Position numbers and translations under genes: made by a program | In this document: positions 1 through 11,057 of the stretch, one piece after another | Layout: every line of letters begins with the position of its first letter | How positions within the stretch are numbered: position 1 is the first letter of the stretch | Assembly (NCBI RefSeq): GCF_000182565.1 | Contig: NW_015971538.1 | Location: forward strand, 1,794,983 to 1,858,982 | Direction: 5' to 3' | DNA: 64,000 bases | Source of the DNA: Spizellomyces punctatus DAOM BR117 | Lineage: Eukaryota; Chytridiomycota; Chytridiomycetes; Spizellomycetales; Spizellomycetaceae | Notes under the pieces: model-generated | Seen by the model: the letters and a program-made list of their open reading frames with translations, nothing else | Database searches by the model: none | Told to the model about the DNA's origin: nothing

Positions 1-35
1 CTGGTTGTGCGTCTCCAACTTACACTTGCCGTTAG

Positions 36-2301
36 TCTCGTTCCTTCTATGATGAAGTTCGAGAAGGATTGGAAGCATGCGGACGTGCTCTGCACAGACG
101 CAATGAAGATGAATCCACGGGCCAGAATACCGATTCCCAACCCGACATGTCGTCCACAAGTACGCGTGCTAATGCAACGCCAGATGAAATCCGCAGAGCT
201 TTACGAGAGCTTCAGGACGATATATTGTGCCAGACCGCCCAATTGGCAAGTATGAAAGCGTCCATCACAGAGGGCGATTCGACCAGTGAGGTGAGGTGTG
301 GCAGTTTGCACACCAGCAGGTAGTTCAATTTTGTTGACGCCATATATCTTTTTAGTCTGTGGAAGGGGAGATTGTGGCACTCTTGACCCAAGTCGGAAAT
401 CTCCGGGAAGACCTCAATGCCGCCCAGCTGCACGTCATTGAACTACGGGACCATTTAACAGCCACCGAAGCGCGGGAGGCAATCGTTGAGGCGGATCTAC
501 ATTCAACTCGTGCGTTACTTAAACGTGCTGAAGAAGATCTGGCCATGGCACGTCAAAAACTCAAATCGAGGGAGACCGATTTGGAGGTATGCCAGGGACG
601 TCTGACAGAAAAGGAACACCAGGCTCTTACCGTGCAAGTGGAAGCAGATTGGCTGAAGAAACGGGTGAATGAGTTGGAGGATGTGGTTGCTGGATTGCAA
701 GAGGACCAAAAACAGCTGAACGATGAACTGGCTTCACGACAAGCAGAGCTGGGAGCGACCGAGGCTGACATCGAGCAGACCCGGGCCACCCTCGCCGAAG
801 CACGCCAGCAGGTTTCCACTTTGATGGAGAATCTACATGTAGCCGAAACATCGCTGCTCCAAAGGAATGAGGAAATGCAGACCATGGAAAAAGAACAGCA
901 GAACCTTGCAGGCCACGTGGCGAGCTTAACCGAACAACTAGCGCGACAGGGTGAATGGCTCAACGAGAAAACCACCGAGATGGAGCGGCTAGTACGTGAA
1001 GTTGGAGACAAGGAATCCCAGTTGCAGGAGGCAGTTGAAAAGTCCACTTCACTACAGAACCATGTTCAAGAAAAGATCTCAGAGGTAGAGACGCTGCGAA
1101 CGACAGTCTCTCAGTTAGAGCGAAATCTTGCCAATGTTCAGCTCGAAATAGCCGAACAGACGCAGATGGCGGATGCCCTCCGCAAACAGCTGATCGATAC
1201 TGAGGGGGATTTAGCTGAACAGACGCAGATGGTGGATGCGCTCCGGAAAAGTCTGACTGCTATCAAGGAAGACTCAGCTGCTGTCCAAATAGAGTGTACT
1301 AAAACGCAGGGCAATGTCAGACAGGAGTCCGAGGATAAGAGTGATCCAATCGTTGCAGATATCCCAAAGAAACAGGATTGTGGTCCAGTGTTGGCCAATA
1401 CTGCAACATATATGCAAGCAGCGATCGGTCAGCTGATTGCCTATCATGAAGCTCTTTATTCCATTGTAACAGAGATTTGCGGATCAGAAACTGCAGAGCG
1501 CGTTCTAAGTCACGCGAGCATCCGGGAGATACTTAGCGCGGATGGCATCACCGCTGATCCCGAAATACCTGATGTTCTCGACCGCGTATGGCTCTCCCGT
1601 CTCAGTGACTCGATAAAAGAAGCTCATGAAAAGTTGATCCAAATTGGCACGGAAGTCGATCCGGCGAATGCTTGGACTCAGGTTTTGGAACGCTGGAAAG
1701 ATTTGATGGAGAGGGAGGTACCACACTTGCGAGGTGCGTTGTTGACGTTTGTCTCAGGGTGTTCATCAGGAGCTTATTCCTTCCTCATGTTGCAGAGACT
1801 TGCGTAAAGGCGAAGGAAGCTGGGCGGAATAAAATCACTTTTAAAAAGTATGTTCATGTGTCTTATTTGATGCTCTTTATACGCTATAACGGATTCTCTC
1901 TTTCAGCTTTCGCGCGAACGATTTGGCACTGTTCTTACCCACCCGGAATCCCAAAGGTAGAACTATCATGCCTCTTGAACGAACGTTTATGCATGTATTG
2001 ATTGGTGGTATATTAGCCTGGGCGGCGTTCAATGTCAATTCCCCGCATTTCTTCTTGTCACCTGAAGTCAGCCACGCCTTCGCTGAGCGAATGAGGTGAA
2101 ACATGACCGATTTTGCACTGACTCTGAAGGATTTCCTAATTAACGCTCTCGATTAGGAATCGCGATTACATTCTTGCGTTCATCACTGACATCAAAGAGC
2201 ACGTAGTAGACCCGGGAGATCCGACAAGTAATCCATTTGGACTCGCTACAAAGACTCGGTTCCGGCTTTGCATGGCGCGAGCATGGGAGCCAAGCAAGTA
2301 A
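36..2301 (+). CDS. ATG11: Autophagy protein 11 homologue, C-terminal part (5' end outside window)
   Basis: Selective-autophagy scaffold that links cargo receptors to the Atg1 kinase complex. Exons read as 36-290, 356-1733, 1796-1847, 1907-1956, 2017-2095 and 2157-2301, and all junctions close in phase. An acceptor AG at 34-35 implies more exons upstream of the window. The large second exon is almost pure coiled coil (rich in E, Q, L and K with heptad spacing). The last four exons encode the ATG11/FIP200 C-terminal claw: a K-I-T-F-K-N-F segment, then D-L-A-L-F-L-P-T-R-N, W-A-A-F-N-V-N, H-F-F-L-S-P-E and a closing N-P-F-G-L element. The family assignment rests on this claw, which is characteristic of fungal ATG11 and animal RB1CC1. 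The coiled coil alone would not be diagnostic. A 21-residue duplication lies near 1151-1276. The stop codon follows the claw directly, as is usual. Confidence 0.85.
1151..1276 (+). repeat. 63-bp tandem duplication inside the ATG11 coiled coil
   Basis: Two copies starting near 1151 and 1214 share the residues A-E-Q-T-Q-M-(A/V)-D-A-L-R-K. The 63-bp period equals 21 residues, exactly three heptads, so the coiled-coil register is kept. The copies differ by several substitutions, so the event is not very recent. Confidence 0.75.
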
Positions 2302-2907
2302 TTGCGGAGAGGGATGCCTGTGTCCGTTATTCACCCGATATTGCCCGCTTTTAAGGGCACCATATCTGCAGGCAGACGGGGAGGGAGACCATGAGTGCTT
2401 CATAAACCCAACACAAAGTGATGGAAAAGGGATATGGGAAGGGTTCGACCTCTTCTTTATACAAGCATACCTGGCTTAATTAAGCGGACTTTTTTTGTAT
2501 TGTAGGTAGCTTCTTGTTGCATTTGTATGACTATGCTTTTATTTTCGCTTTAATGTTTTCCATTGCATTGGGGATTATGTAAATCAAGTTAACTATGGCA
2601 CTCTGCTTATTTTGGGCATATTGTTTTGAATTGCGATCGTCACGCTATCGAACATTGTTCATTTGCCCTTTTTTGGACTATATCTTTCTGAATGATCTGC
2701 ATGTATTCGGACATGGACATGCTTTCGTCTTGGGCTGCACAGTGGTCTTTCGATACTTTGCACAGTGGAGACGACTTGGAAAGAAGACGGCGTTCCACTA
2801 TCGCATTACTCCTTTCACAAAGCTCTCCTTAACCATACGCGTCAGATCGTGCCCATCTTGGCTCTGGTCGGCTGTCACCCTGTGAACACTCCTTTCTTGG
2901 CTGCATC
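2302..2907. other. Intergenic region between ATG11 and the DEK gene
   Basis: About 600 bp holding the 3' flank of ATG11 and the 5' flank of the DEK gene. It has T-rich stretches (around 2487-2560). Short open frames here lack family resemblance and splice-supported extensions. No RNA gene was recognised. Confidence 0.5.
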
Positions 2908-4736
2908 ATGAGCTCTTCGAAAAAAAAGAACACCGATAAATCAAAGGGGAAAGCTGCTCCTAGCGACGCTTCACCAGTACCCTCCGATGATACTTCTACA
3001 GACCAGCCGGAAGAAGTGAAAACCATCACAGCCCCTGAACCGGAAAAGCGCAAAAGGGGCCGTCAGCCCAAAAGTGCACAAGAAAACACAAAGGGCAAAG
3101 AAAACATCAAAGGAAAAGACGTAGTTGATAATAAAAAAAAGGAGGAGCAGGAACCAGAAGATGCACCGTCCCCCAAAAGGGCGAAAACTGAAGAGGACAC
3201 TACACCCACTGAAGGCCGTGTTAAGCGCGAGCGAAAGGCTACAGTGCATTACAACGTGGACGCCCCTTCTAAAGCTCCGAAGAAGATTGAGATACCTGAG
3301 GTATATACAAAAGAAAGTATTCTGGTCATTGATGTCACAACTAATCCGAACATTAGGGAAAAGGACAGCCGCTGAAAGACATTCAAGCCAGTGCGTGTCC
3401 TCTGGGTGCTCGCGGCGCCGTTTCTTGTCCACTAATTATCATCATGTAGTTCATGATGTGATAACGACTACCCGCGCGAGCGACGAAGTATTGAAAGGAT
3501 TCCATAGTCTGATTTGGGGAAGAGCTGCCGTAGGTCATCGAGCACGTAGTTCAATGTGGTTTGTGCTAACCCTCCCATTGCAAAGCATAAACATCTCAAG
3601 CAGGACTTGTTGAACTTCAAGGGGTTTAACTTTCAATCGGACGTAGGTGGTCCTACACAAAGCTACATTTGCATTTATCCTGACGCATCTGTGGTCCGTT
3701 AACAGAAGGAGCACGATGTCGTTTTGCGCAAATTAGAGAAATGGATGCTGACTGGGCTAAAGGAACTTTCTCACCTCCTTTGCCTCGAATCTTCTGGAAC
3801 CAAGGTGTGGCTGCTGTAGTATTCCAAAGTTAACAGGAAACTTTTTCTGACTTGCCTTTGGCTGTCTAGGAAGTGATCATTGAAAGGATATTCAAGTTTT
3901 TACAAGAGCCATCGGAGGAGGCTATCAAGTCTGGTAGCAAAAAGGTACCTACTCGGAAGCGATTGGTGAGCTTTGTCGTGCTCGAACTGAAGTTGCCCCC
4001 CATCAGAAGCAGTCTTCCAAATCTGCAAAGAAAGATGCTGCAAAAGATGCCCCGAAAAAGCGTATACCAAAGTCAAAGACAGCTTTTGAGGTCTTTGCTA
4101 AAGAGAAGCGTGACGAGGTCACAAAGGAGTTGGGCGAAGACGCAGAAAAGGACGCTATCGACAAGCAGCTGAATAAGCTCTTCCAAGGCTTAAGCGAAGA
4201 GCAGAAAACAGCATATGAGCAGAAGCTGGAAGCTTCAAAAGTCAAGGCCAAAAAAGACGATGCCGTTAAAAAGGCATCCGGCGACGTTGGTTCAGTCAAA
4301 GTTTTCTTGTGGTTAAAGTGAAACAGCTTGGTAATCTTATCTACCCTAGACCAAACCAAAAAAGCGAGCCGCACCTAGCAAAAAGGCAACGGAAGTTGTA
4401 GAATCAGAAGAGGACGTGGAAAATAAAAACAAAAACGAGGAAACGGCACCTGCGAAAAAAAGCAAACCCTCAAAGAAGAAAAATGGATCATCCACTGGGC
4501 CGACAGATGCTCAAATTGAAAAAGAAATTAAAAGTATTCTCAAAGGTGCATGTCGCCTAACCTTTCTCGCGAGCGACAGAACGCCACTCATACTCTTGTC
4601 CGTAGATGCAAACCTCCAAGATCTGACGTCAAAGAAGGTGCGTAGCCATCTTCAAGAGGTCTTCAATTGTGACCTTTCAGGAAAGAAGGAGTTCATCAAA
4701 GAGAAGATTGATCAATGGTTGGGGGAGCAGGAGTGA
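2908..4736 (+). CDS. DEK-family chromatin protein with an HMG-box-like insert
   Basis: Nuclear DNA- and chromatin-binding protein of the DEK family. Ten exons are proposed: 2908-3300, 3357-3390, 3450-3529, 3601-3642, 3706-3804, 3870-3965, 4007-about 4285, 4350-4545 and 4606-4736, with the donor near 4286 uncertain (a second candidate lies near 4301), so the exact exon count may change. Order of parts: Lys/Glu/Ser-rich disordered N-terminus with basic clusters (about residues 1-125); the DEK core, beginning E-G-K-G-Q-P-L-K-D-I and continuing through H-D-V-I-T-T-T-R, W-G-R and L-L-C-L-E-S-S-G-T-K to E-R-I-F-K-F-L; an HMG-box-like segment (K-S-K-T-A-F-E-V-F-A-K-E-K-R, then L-S-E-E-Q-K-T-A-Y); a basic linker; and a DEK_C domain (D-L-T-S-K-K-V-R ... 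D-L-S-G-K-K-E-F-I-K). The DEK core and DEK_C are seen clearly. The HMG resemblance is weaker. The gene has its own intergenic flanks on both sides. Confidence 0.85.
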
Positions 4737-5685
4737 GTAAAGCGTAGCTAGATGCATTAGCTGGATGTTGGCAGACTGGAAACTCGGTCATGGACCGGGC
4801 GCTTTCATGTACTATAGTCTCGACGTCAGCCATCTATTGGCATACCCTGCAATCGGCTAAATTGAAGGCAGCGGGCGTGATTTATAGGAATATTAAAATA
4901 TTCTCTTCGTCGCATTAGCATTCTGCTCTCGTTAGTTGACAAAGCAAACAGCATGCCAGCTACTTGTGACATATCTTAAGCACGATCATAGACTGTCAGC
5001 ATAAACAAAAAGAAACACTGGTCCAGGAGCCGATGGCCGCAACCGTAACATGTTTGAAAATTCGGTCTCATCATCATTTGCAATATACTGAATTTTCTTA
5101 CAATTGCCTCTTCGAGTCGGTCTATCAAAGCTTCCCAACTCGCTGTTCACTCTGTAATTCTCTTCATCCGTCCTTGATATCCTACAAGGACGATGCAAAT
5201 TTAGTCGCATGTCTGTGGTGTCGAGGTCCTCCTGATCCCAATGCGACGACAATCTGCGACTGCCAGCGTATCTATGCTGCCCCAATCGCAAGTGTCTTAT
5301 TTCCCTAGTCCGTTCGCACGCAGCTGCAGTTCCGAGCTTGTGAACCTGTCCCACTAGAGACGGACATGGAAGGTCGCTTCCCAAGATATGGGGACCTAGG
5401 ACCAAGTAGAGTAGCATTCGGAGTGGTGGACAATGTATTCGGAAAAACAACCGATATATTTATTGAAATATAATAGCTGATTAGTATCTTAATTACAGAT
5501 GGGTTAGATACCCTCCTCGCGACCTGACGGTGTGCGATACCCATTCTGGTAGAGGGATGTGGGAGCATGCAAACGTCTTTGCATCGTGTAATGTTGCAAT
5601 CTAATATGCCAGGATCTATCCTAAAACTACTATCCAAAACTCCTATGCAAAAAACCTAGAGACATTGTCCATCTATCTGCAAAGT
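4737..5685. other. Intergenic region between convergent genes (DEK and a membrane protein)
   Basis: About 950 bp serving as the 3' flanks of two converging genes. Open frames on both strands (for example 4986-5450, minus) show no domain, no signal peptide and no splice-extended conservation, so none is called. AT-rich patches near 4890-4910 and 5455-5495 would fit transcript ends. Confidence 0.45.
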
Positions 5686-7296
5686 CTACACCAAGTATCG
5701 GGATAGACTCTCTGCGCTGGAATCGCTTCCTCCAAATTGTGACATCCGTCCTGTACTATTTGACGACGTACTCGTTGCGCCAAAACTATCGTGTCGCCGC
5801 GTTGCCATGGTACCAAAAGGTCTGGAGAGTGAATGGCATCGTCTATGTGAAGATATTGAAGCCATTTTGGCCGCATCGGGTAACGACATTCGTCGCAGGC
5901 TGGCTAATGCTGGATCGCTGTGCAATGTCCCGCTGCTTGACAATGTGCTGTTATCGCTGTGCAATGTTCCGCTACTTGATACTGTGTCATTGTCGCTGTG
6001 AAAGTACTGCGACACCGATTCAAGGGATCGAGTGCGCATCGGCATTAGGTAGTCTTCTGCGTCAATATCCTTATCACGCTCTTTAGTAAGAAGGTGAGGT
6101 AGGGCTAATGAGGCAAGTGGTGGTGGTTTTGAGAGTAGTATTGCCGGAAGCGTAGGTTTTTTGGCGGCTGATGAGGCGAGTAGTTGAGGGAGATTGAAGT
6201 TGAGGTGCTTCAGAGCAAATACTGCAAGTCTATTTGTATTCGATCCTGTTTGCGGGACTGGTGCTTTTGGAAGGGGGGTAGGTGTCGGTATACCGCGAAC
6301 AGTTGACGTGACCGAGTTCATGCCAAGTGTTGTGCCGCTTGTTACCGTAGACGTTGAGTCTGAGAACGCGGATGTTGTAAAGGCTGCTTCCAAATTCAGA
6401 GGCTTTGGACTACCCATGGCGGCTGTGTCTCCATCCAAATTGGGAGGGATCTTTGATTCCGGATCACCTCTTCGGCGGCGTTGTCGTTGCAAGAAGCCTC
6501 CTATAACGGCGGCTGCGATAAAACCGCTCACCAACAACCCAACAGCGATTCGGGTGACCGAAGAAGACTGTCCACCTTTGTCGTCAGCGAATGGAGAACT
6601 ACCGGACGGTCCGGAACCTGGCACACCTGGAGCCGGGATTAAAACCGGTCCATCACCACGTCTGGGAGAGATGTCATTCGAACTGTCTAGGGTACCGCCC
6701 GACTGATCTCCATTAGGAAGCTCAGGGCGTTTGGACAACGCTTCCGGAGGCCGCCAATGTCTCTGAGTCGTGCTCGTAGGTAGAGGTTCGGATACTGAGG
6801 TAGAGGACGATGGTAGCGGCCCACCATTGATACTGCTAACCAGTTCAGGTGTATGACTACCGCTCGGAGACGCTGATACAGTATGAGGCGGATTTGTCAC
6901 AATCGGTGATGGTGAGCTCTCCGTTGATGGTGCAGGGGCGGATGGTGCATGGACGGAAGATGTCTGAGAACTTGTGCTCGATGGAATCGCCGTTGCAGAG
7001 GGTGTAGACAGAGCTTCAGTGGAGGGACTTGCCGTCAGATTGCGTTCTATATTTTCTGCTATGGCTTTGGTTGGGGTTATTGATGGCTGGGTTTCCGATA
7101 TTGCCACGGTACTGGCCCGTCTAAGAAGACCGTGAGATGCCTCTTTCCCGCCAGAGCCATTCTGGTGTAGACGGACAGCTAGCGACAGTGGATTCTTGAG
7201 GTTCCAGCCGTAGACTGTAAGTGTAAGACAAAGAAGCTGTAGCAATACGACTAGCAGACACGGTTTAGACTGTCGTCTGGACCGTCCCGTCAGCAT
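5686..7296 (-). CDS. Ser/Thr-rich single-span membrane protein, function unknown
   Basis: Uninterrupted 536-codon frame. A hydrophobic N-terminal segment after a basic start (about residues 14-30) looks like a signal peptide or anchor. Residues about 75-245 are very rich in Ser, Thr and Pro, typical of an O-glycosylated wall or surface stalk. A hydrophobic span near residues 250-270 (I-A-V-G-L-L-V-S-G-F-I-A-A-A-V-I-G-G-F) is followed by the basic stop-transfer R-Q-R-R-R-R. The roughly 260-residue cytoplasmic tail is Ser-rich, carries possible basophilic phosphorylation sites (R-R-M-S, R-R-C-H-S) and has a 13-residue tandem repeat. The architecture resembles fungal wall-stress sensors such as Wsc/Mid2, but no Cys-rich WSC domain is present. 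It is divergent from a gene of the same architecture at 8062, across a 765-bp shared upstream region. No named family recognised. Confidence 0.8.
   Translation of the reverse strand: MLTGRSRRQSKPCLLVVLLQLLCLTLTVYGWNLKNPLSLAVRLHQNGSGGKEASHGLLRRASTVAISETQPSITPTKAIAENIERNLTASPSTEALSTPSATAIPSSTSSQTSSVHAPSAPAPSTESSPSPIVTNPPHTVSASPSGSHTPELVSSINGGPLPSSSTSVSEPLPTSTTQRHWRPPEALSKRPELPNGDQSGGTLDSSNDISPRRGDGPVLIPAPGVPGSGPSGSSPFADDKGGQSSSVTRIAVGLLVSGFIAAAVIGGFLQRQRRRRGDPESKIPPNLDGDTAAMGSPKPLNLEAAFTTSAFSDSTSTVTSGTTLGMNSVTSTVRGIPTPTPLPKAPVPQTGSNTNRLAVFALKHLNFNLPQLLASSAAKKPTLPAILLSKPPPLASLALPHLLTKERDKDIDAEDYLMPMRTRSLESVSQYFHSDNDTVSSSGTLHSDNSTLSSSGTLHSDPALASLRRMSLPDAAKMASISSHRRCHSLSRPFGTMATRRHDSFGATSTSSNSTGRMSQFGGSDSSAESLSRYLV
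5915..6000 (-). repeat. 39-bp tandem repeat in the cytoplasmic tail
   Basis: Two full copies (5915-5953 and 5954-5992) and a partial third. On the coding strand they encode H-S-D-N-(D/S)-T-(V/L)-S-S-S-G-T-L, 13 residues per unit. The period is in frame, so copy-number changes would not break the protein. Confidence 0.75.
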
Positions 7297-8061
7297 TGTG
7301 AAGCCAACTCGGGGGGCGTCGTAACCTGACTCGAGACCTTTTGTTCCCTTTAGTCAAGTCTATAAACTGCAGACATGCCAGCGCAAACGCAAGTGTACAC
7401 GCTTCAAGAGTAGTGGCTGCCGGAGCCTGTTAACCAGTGAAAGGAAGGAGGACGATGGGGAACAGAGATGAAATGAATGAATGGAAGAAATGATTTCCTT
7501 GAACGGTGGTGGAAAGGCCCCCGACCTGCAAAAGTGTGCAAATTGAAGCCGAAATGGACGGCAGTGAGACAATTTGCTTATTGTGTAACTGTGCCATGTC
7601 GGTTCCGGCCGCGTGACTGTGCATTATTGTCATAGCAACAGTGCGATGGGTGGAAATCTCCTCGCGCGTTTGGCTTTGGCTGGGACAAAGGGGGGAGGAA
7701 TGGAAAGGTTGCGATGCAGGGCGGACGTTGCGAGGTTGACATTACCGCCACATCCCTGAACTTGCCCACCGGTTGCGTTATAAAAAGCAAGTACAAGTGT
7801 CCTCATGCTCATGTAGGTGCGCAGCTTTCATGTACGTTGGGTGAGTTGTGACATCGGCAGATTGGACGCGTCCGGATATGCCAGTGTGTGTCTCATGCTC
7901 CATCCTTTTAGCCTTATCCACAGCGAGGCGTGCCGCCCTCCTTTTTTTCTTTCTTTTTGGACAGCGTAGCTTTCTCGTTTGAACTGCAGACAGCGTGAAA
8001 GCACACTCGGGATTCTTTCCACACGATGGTAATACTAGCGTAGGCAATCTTGCGTTCGACA
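7297..8061. promoter_or_regulatory. Shared upstream region of two divergent membrane-protein genes
   Basis: The 765 bp between the two divergent start codons must hold both promoters. Overlapping short minus-strand frames in 7360-8110 have poor composition and no homology that I recognise. No confident TATA element was found. The common control of the two genes is an inference from geometry only. Confidence 0.4.
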
Positions 8062-9950
8062 ATGCCCAATTTTGGAGCTCGGCGTGGGAAGAGGCGATTT
8101 AGTGTTTGCAATTTTTCCGCATCAAGACGTGAAATAGCTCACTTCGTAGCCGTTACAATACCATTACTCTTGATGGTTGTGCCAATAACGGCCGAGGGGG
8201 TCGGGGCGATTGGAGAACAGGCTCATTCTCCCTCGCCAAGCGTGGGAAGTCGGTCGGGAAGACAAAGACCAAGTCAGAATAGAACGCTCTCACCAACTCC
8301 CACCAGCCGACCATCTATCAGTACAAAAGTAATAGTCCCCGAAATTACCTCTGGCATTTCTGCACCCACCGAAATCGTCGACACCACTAGTCTTCCAATC
8401 GATTTTGAAATAACCGTCACTGCACTTCCGATTCCTGCGTCACCACCAGAATTTTTCAAATCACTTGTGAATCCACATGGCTTTCACCGCACGGGCCATC
8501 GAAGTTGGCTTCCTGAAACTACAATGTCTGCATTTACGAAGGAACCGGCCACGGAAACTACAACTCCATTACCCACATCAACGGCGATTTCAAACAAATC
8601 AACAGGAAATACTGTTCTCAGTCGTCCTTCTCTCATATCAATTGCTACCGTGGTCCCTCTTCTGGTAATCATAATATGTGCGCTCTTGGGCTGGTGTTTT
8701 TATCGCCGCCGGATAAGAGCACGTCCAAATATGGTGCGTCTTTCATGAATCTTAACGGCAGTTATATCGTGTAGCTAATATATCTGCTAGGCATCTAACG
8801 ACGATGACACCAAAAGTTTAACCTACGACGCCGCGGATGATCTCGCAGATGCGGTGATGGTGGAAACAATCCCTACCAAAACTTCCAAAAGCACATTGTT
8901 TGGAAAGATGGACTTCCGTAGCGTCGCGTCCTCAGTCGAAACTGGCTTGCACACAATGAGCTCGAGCATCAGCAGCATTGGCTCCAGTTGGCGCGGTCGA
9001 ATGAAGCTAGCTGAGGTATGCTCTCAATTCCTGGTTGCTCATTGATCATTCGACAGCCATACAGTCCATTGATGAGATTTGTCACACAGACACCAACACT
9101 GCCTGATATCCTGCGAACACCGCAATCTCCATTGGCTTTCTTGTCACCACATTCTCTGGACCTTGAGAATGGCCAGGTCGAACCGGACTTGGTTGTGCAG
9201 GACTACATACTATGTCTGTCACGATCGTCCTGCGAAGATGCAGTACCAATAAACCCGTTTGCCGACGTACAGGAAATAAACACCGACGTGAAGATATATC
9301 GACATTTGACCCAAGTTAACAAGGAGGACTCCGTCGTGACAATTGTTAATGTGGAACCCACTTGTGGGTCAGGGACATCATTGCAGACCGCACGTTTGAG
9401 GCAATCACCTCCACGTGGTGAACGCGCGGTTGATAGCCGAAAACGTTTATCGCCCTCACTAAAGTCGCCACCGCCTGCGATCTTATGCATCAAGAATGGT
9501 GATGCGAAAGGTGTTTTGAGGGATTGCGCGAGTCGCAGAAGTGCACATGGCCCTGGGCCCATGGCAGCACCCACGCGAGAAGAGCGTAGACAATCTGGAA
9601 GATGCAGATCCATGTCGAGTTATCAACGGCCCTGTTCGACTCCGTCTACCATCGACGGTGACCGATATCGTCTGGGCAGTACTGGGTACAGCACACCTCT
9701 TACCCGAGGGACGGCCGCATTGAACCGATGTCCGTCCAACAGCAGTACGTGTACCAAGGCGACAACGGCAACTGGAGGATCGGGATCCTCGGCCGCTTCA
9801 CGGTATCTATGCCGTCAATGTTTAAACGTACTCGCCGATGGATGTACAAAGGGCACATGTAAGGCTTGTCTAAGGGATGCATCATCAGATGTGTCGGTGA
9901 TATCAGTTGAAAGTGGAGGAAGTGAGGGAAGCTTGTCGAATTTTCTGTGA
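8062..9950 (+). CDS. Second Ser/Thr/Pro-rich single-span membrane protein with Cys-rich tail end
   Basis: Exons 8062-8733, 8791-9015 and 9057-9950; the second intron is only 41 nt. The start is the first ATG in frame. A hydrophobic segment near residues 34-46 follows a basic N-terminus, giving a signal peptide or type II-like anchor. A Ser/Thr/Pro-rich region follows, then a strong membrane span around residues 195-213 (V-V-P-L-L-V-I-I-I-C-A-L-L-G-W) ending in Y-R-R-R-I-R-A-R. The long cytoplasmic tail is Ser/Arg-rich. Near its end it carries C-R-Q-C, then C-T-K-G-T-C-K-A-C, a six-cysteine cluster that could bind zinc. The ectodomain-span-tail plan matches the divergent neighbour at 5686-7296. 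No family recognised. A receptor or wall-sensor role is inference. Confidence 0.75.
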
Positions 9951-10101
9951 TATTTATTTATGGGCTTTATATGTTCTATCTTGTACTATACCTTACTGTC
10001 GCCTCTCCATCAGCCTCTCTGGTACATAACTGGTGTGATTTACTTTTTACGGGCAGCTGGTGGGGTGAAATAATCTGTAATATTCCTTTATTCCTTTGAT
10101 A

Positions 10102-10107
10102 AATAAA
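10102..10107 (+). terminator. Polyadenylation signal AATAAA
   Basis: An AATAAA hexamer about 150 bp past the stop codon of the gene ending at 9950, in AT-rich sequence, in the expected orientation and distance. Confidence 0.45.
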
Positions 10108-10320
10108 GTTTGTACTTGCGCAGGGAAGCCCATGACAGGAAAGTACGTATTGGGGAAATGTTCATCAACGTATTGCCAGGGGGATTTTTCATCCTGTGTG
10201 ATCTTCACCCAGTGGGTTGGTGAGCTGCTTGATAGGTCCTTTCCAAGCTAGAGGTTGAGCGCCCGGCCATTCCATGACTCTCACTTGCATGGTGGGGATC
10301 GTGACACCATTTCGTAAATC

Positions 10321-10689
10321 CTAAGTAAGATACTCAAAAAGCGCCTGGTAAACCCGTCCATGTTCCATGCAGAAATCTCCACTAGAGCGATGACCTCCTT
10401 CGGGTACGGCAAACTCCGTCACTGCTGCCCCATACGTCTTCCGGATATAAGAGACGGCAAGGGACTTTGAAAGTGGCAGAATGACCCTGCATCTAAAGAT
10501 TATGTTTCGGCTAAGAGTGAAACTGGGTGCGCTGGTGGACTGCAAATATTTGATAAGTGGCGTGAGTAGATAAGAATTTGCACTAATGAAACTGAATATC
10601 AAGCTGAAGTCTGGGAAGAGCAGCTGGTGTGGTCTTGATCCGACATCTCTTGCGCTTTTTCCATTTGCTGAAAGCACCGATTCAGACAA
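10321..10689 (-). other. Unassigned open stretch, possibly an exon of an unrecognised gene
   Basis: A minus-strand frame of about 120 codons. Its end (G-G-H-R ... E-H-G-R-V-Y-Q-A-L-F-E-Y-L) faintly recalls the C-terminal end of alpha/beta hydrolases. A further minus-strand frame at about 10080-10250 and a plus-strand frame at 10586-11071 also look protein-like. I could not join them into one gene with consistent splice phases. The region may be a degraded gene, a lineage-specific gene or chance. Nothing else was recognised in 9951-11057. Confidence 0.2.
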
Positions 10690-11057
10690 CTACGAATCTT
10701 GCCTGCGACAGATGCCAAATGTCGCCGCTACGATGTGTTTCCGTCACCTCATGACGATGAAGTACCTCAAGGACTCTGACATGCGACTAGGAACAGATAC
10801 TGGAGCACAGCTTACTTCTTATCCAGTTCGCGACCTGCTGTCTCGTGGAGTCAGACTCCACATTCTTTCCTCGCTGATAGTAACTAAAGTATATTCGGGA
10901 ACTCAATGCTCTCTCAAGTGCTTGAATATATTACGTCATATGATGTTTAATATAAAATCTGCTCGCCCGTCCTTATTTACAGCATTTCGTCAATCTTTCA
11001 TACATGCCTCAAAATCCAGTCTGCACCGCCAGCCTAAAGAAGCGAAGATATACAAAA

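Noticed and set aside
2436-2450. GGGTTCGACC as a tRNA B-box
   Set aside because: No matching A-box, no cloverleaf arms at the required spacing and no downstream T-run terminator in place.
2595-2885. Plus-strand frame upstream of the DEK gene
   Set aside because: Poor composition, no domain, no splice-consistent extension; lies in T-rich intergenic sequence.
4986-5450. 154-codon minus-strand frame in the DEK 3' flank
   Set aside because: No signal, domain or family resemblance; the complementary strand is open too; most likely chance.
6194-6706. 170-codon plus-strand frame opposite the Ser/Thr-rich membrane protein
   Set aside because: Antisense shadow of a Ser/Pro-rich gene; such composition commonly opens the opposite strand.
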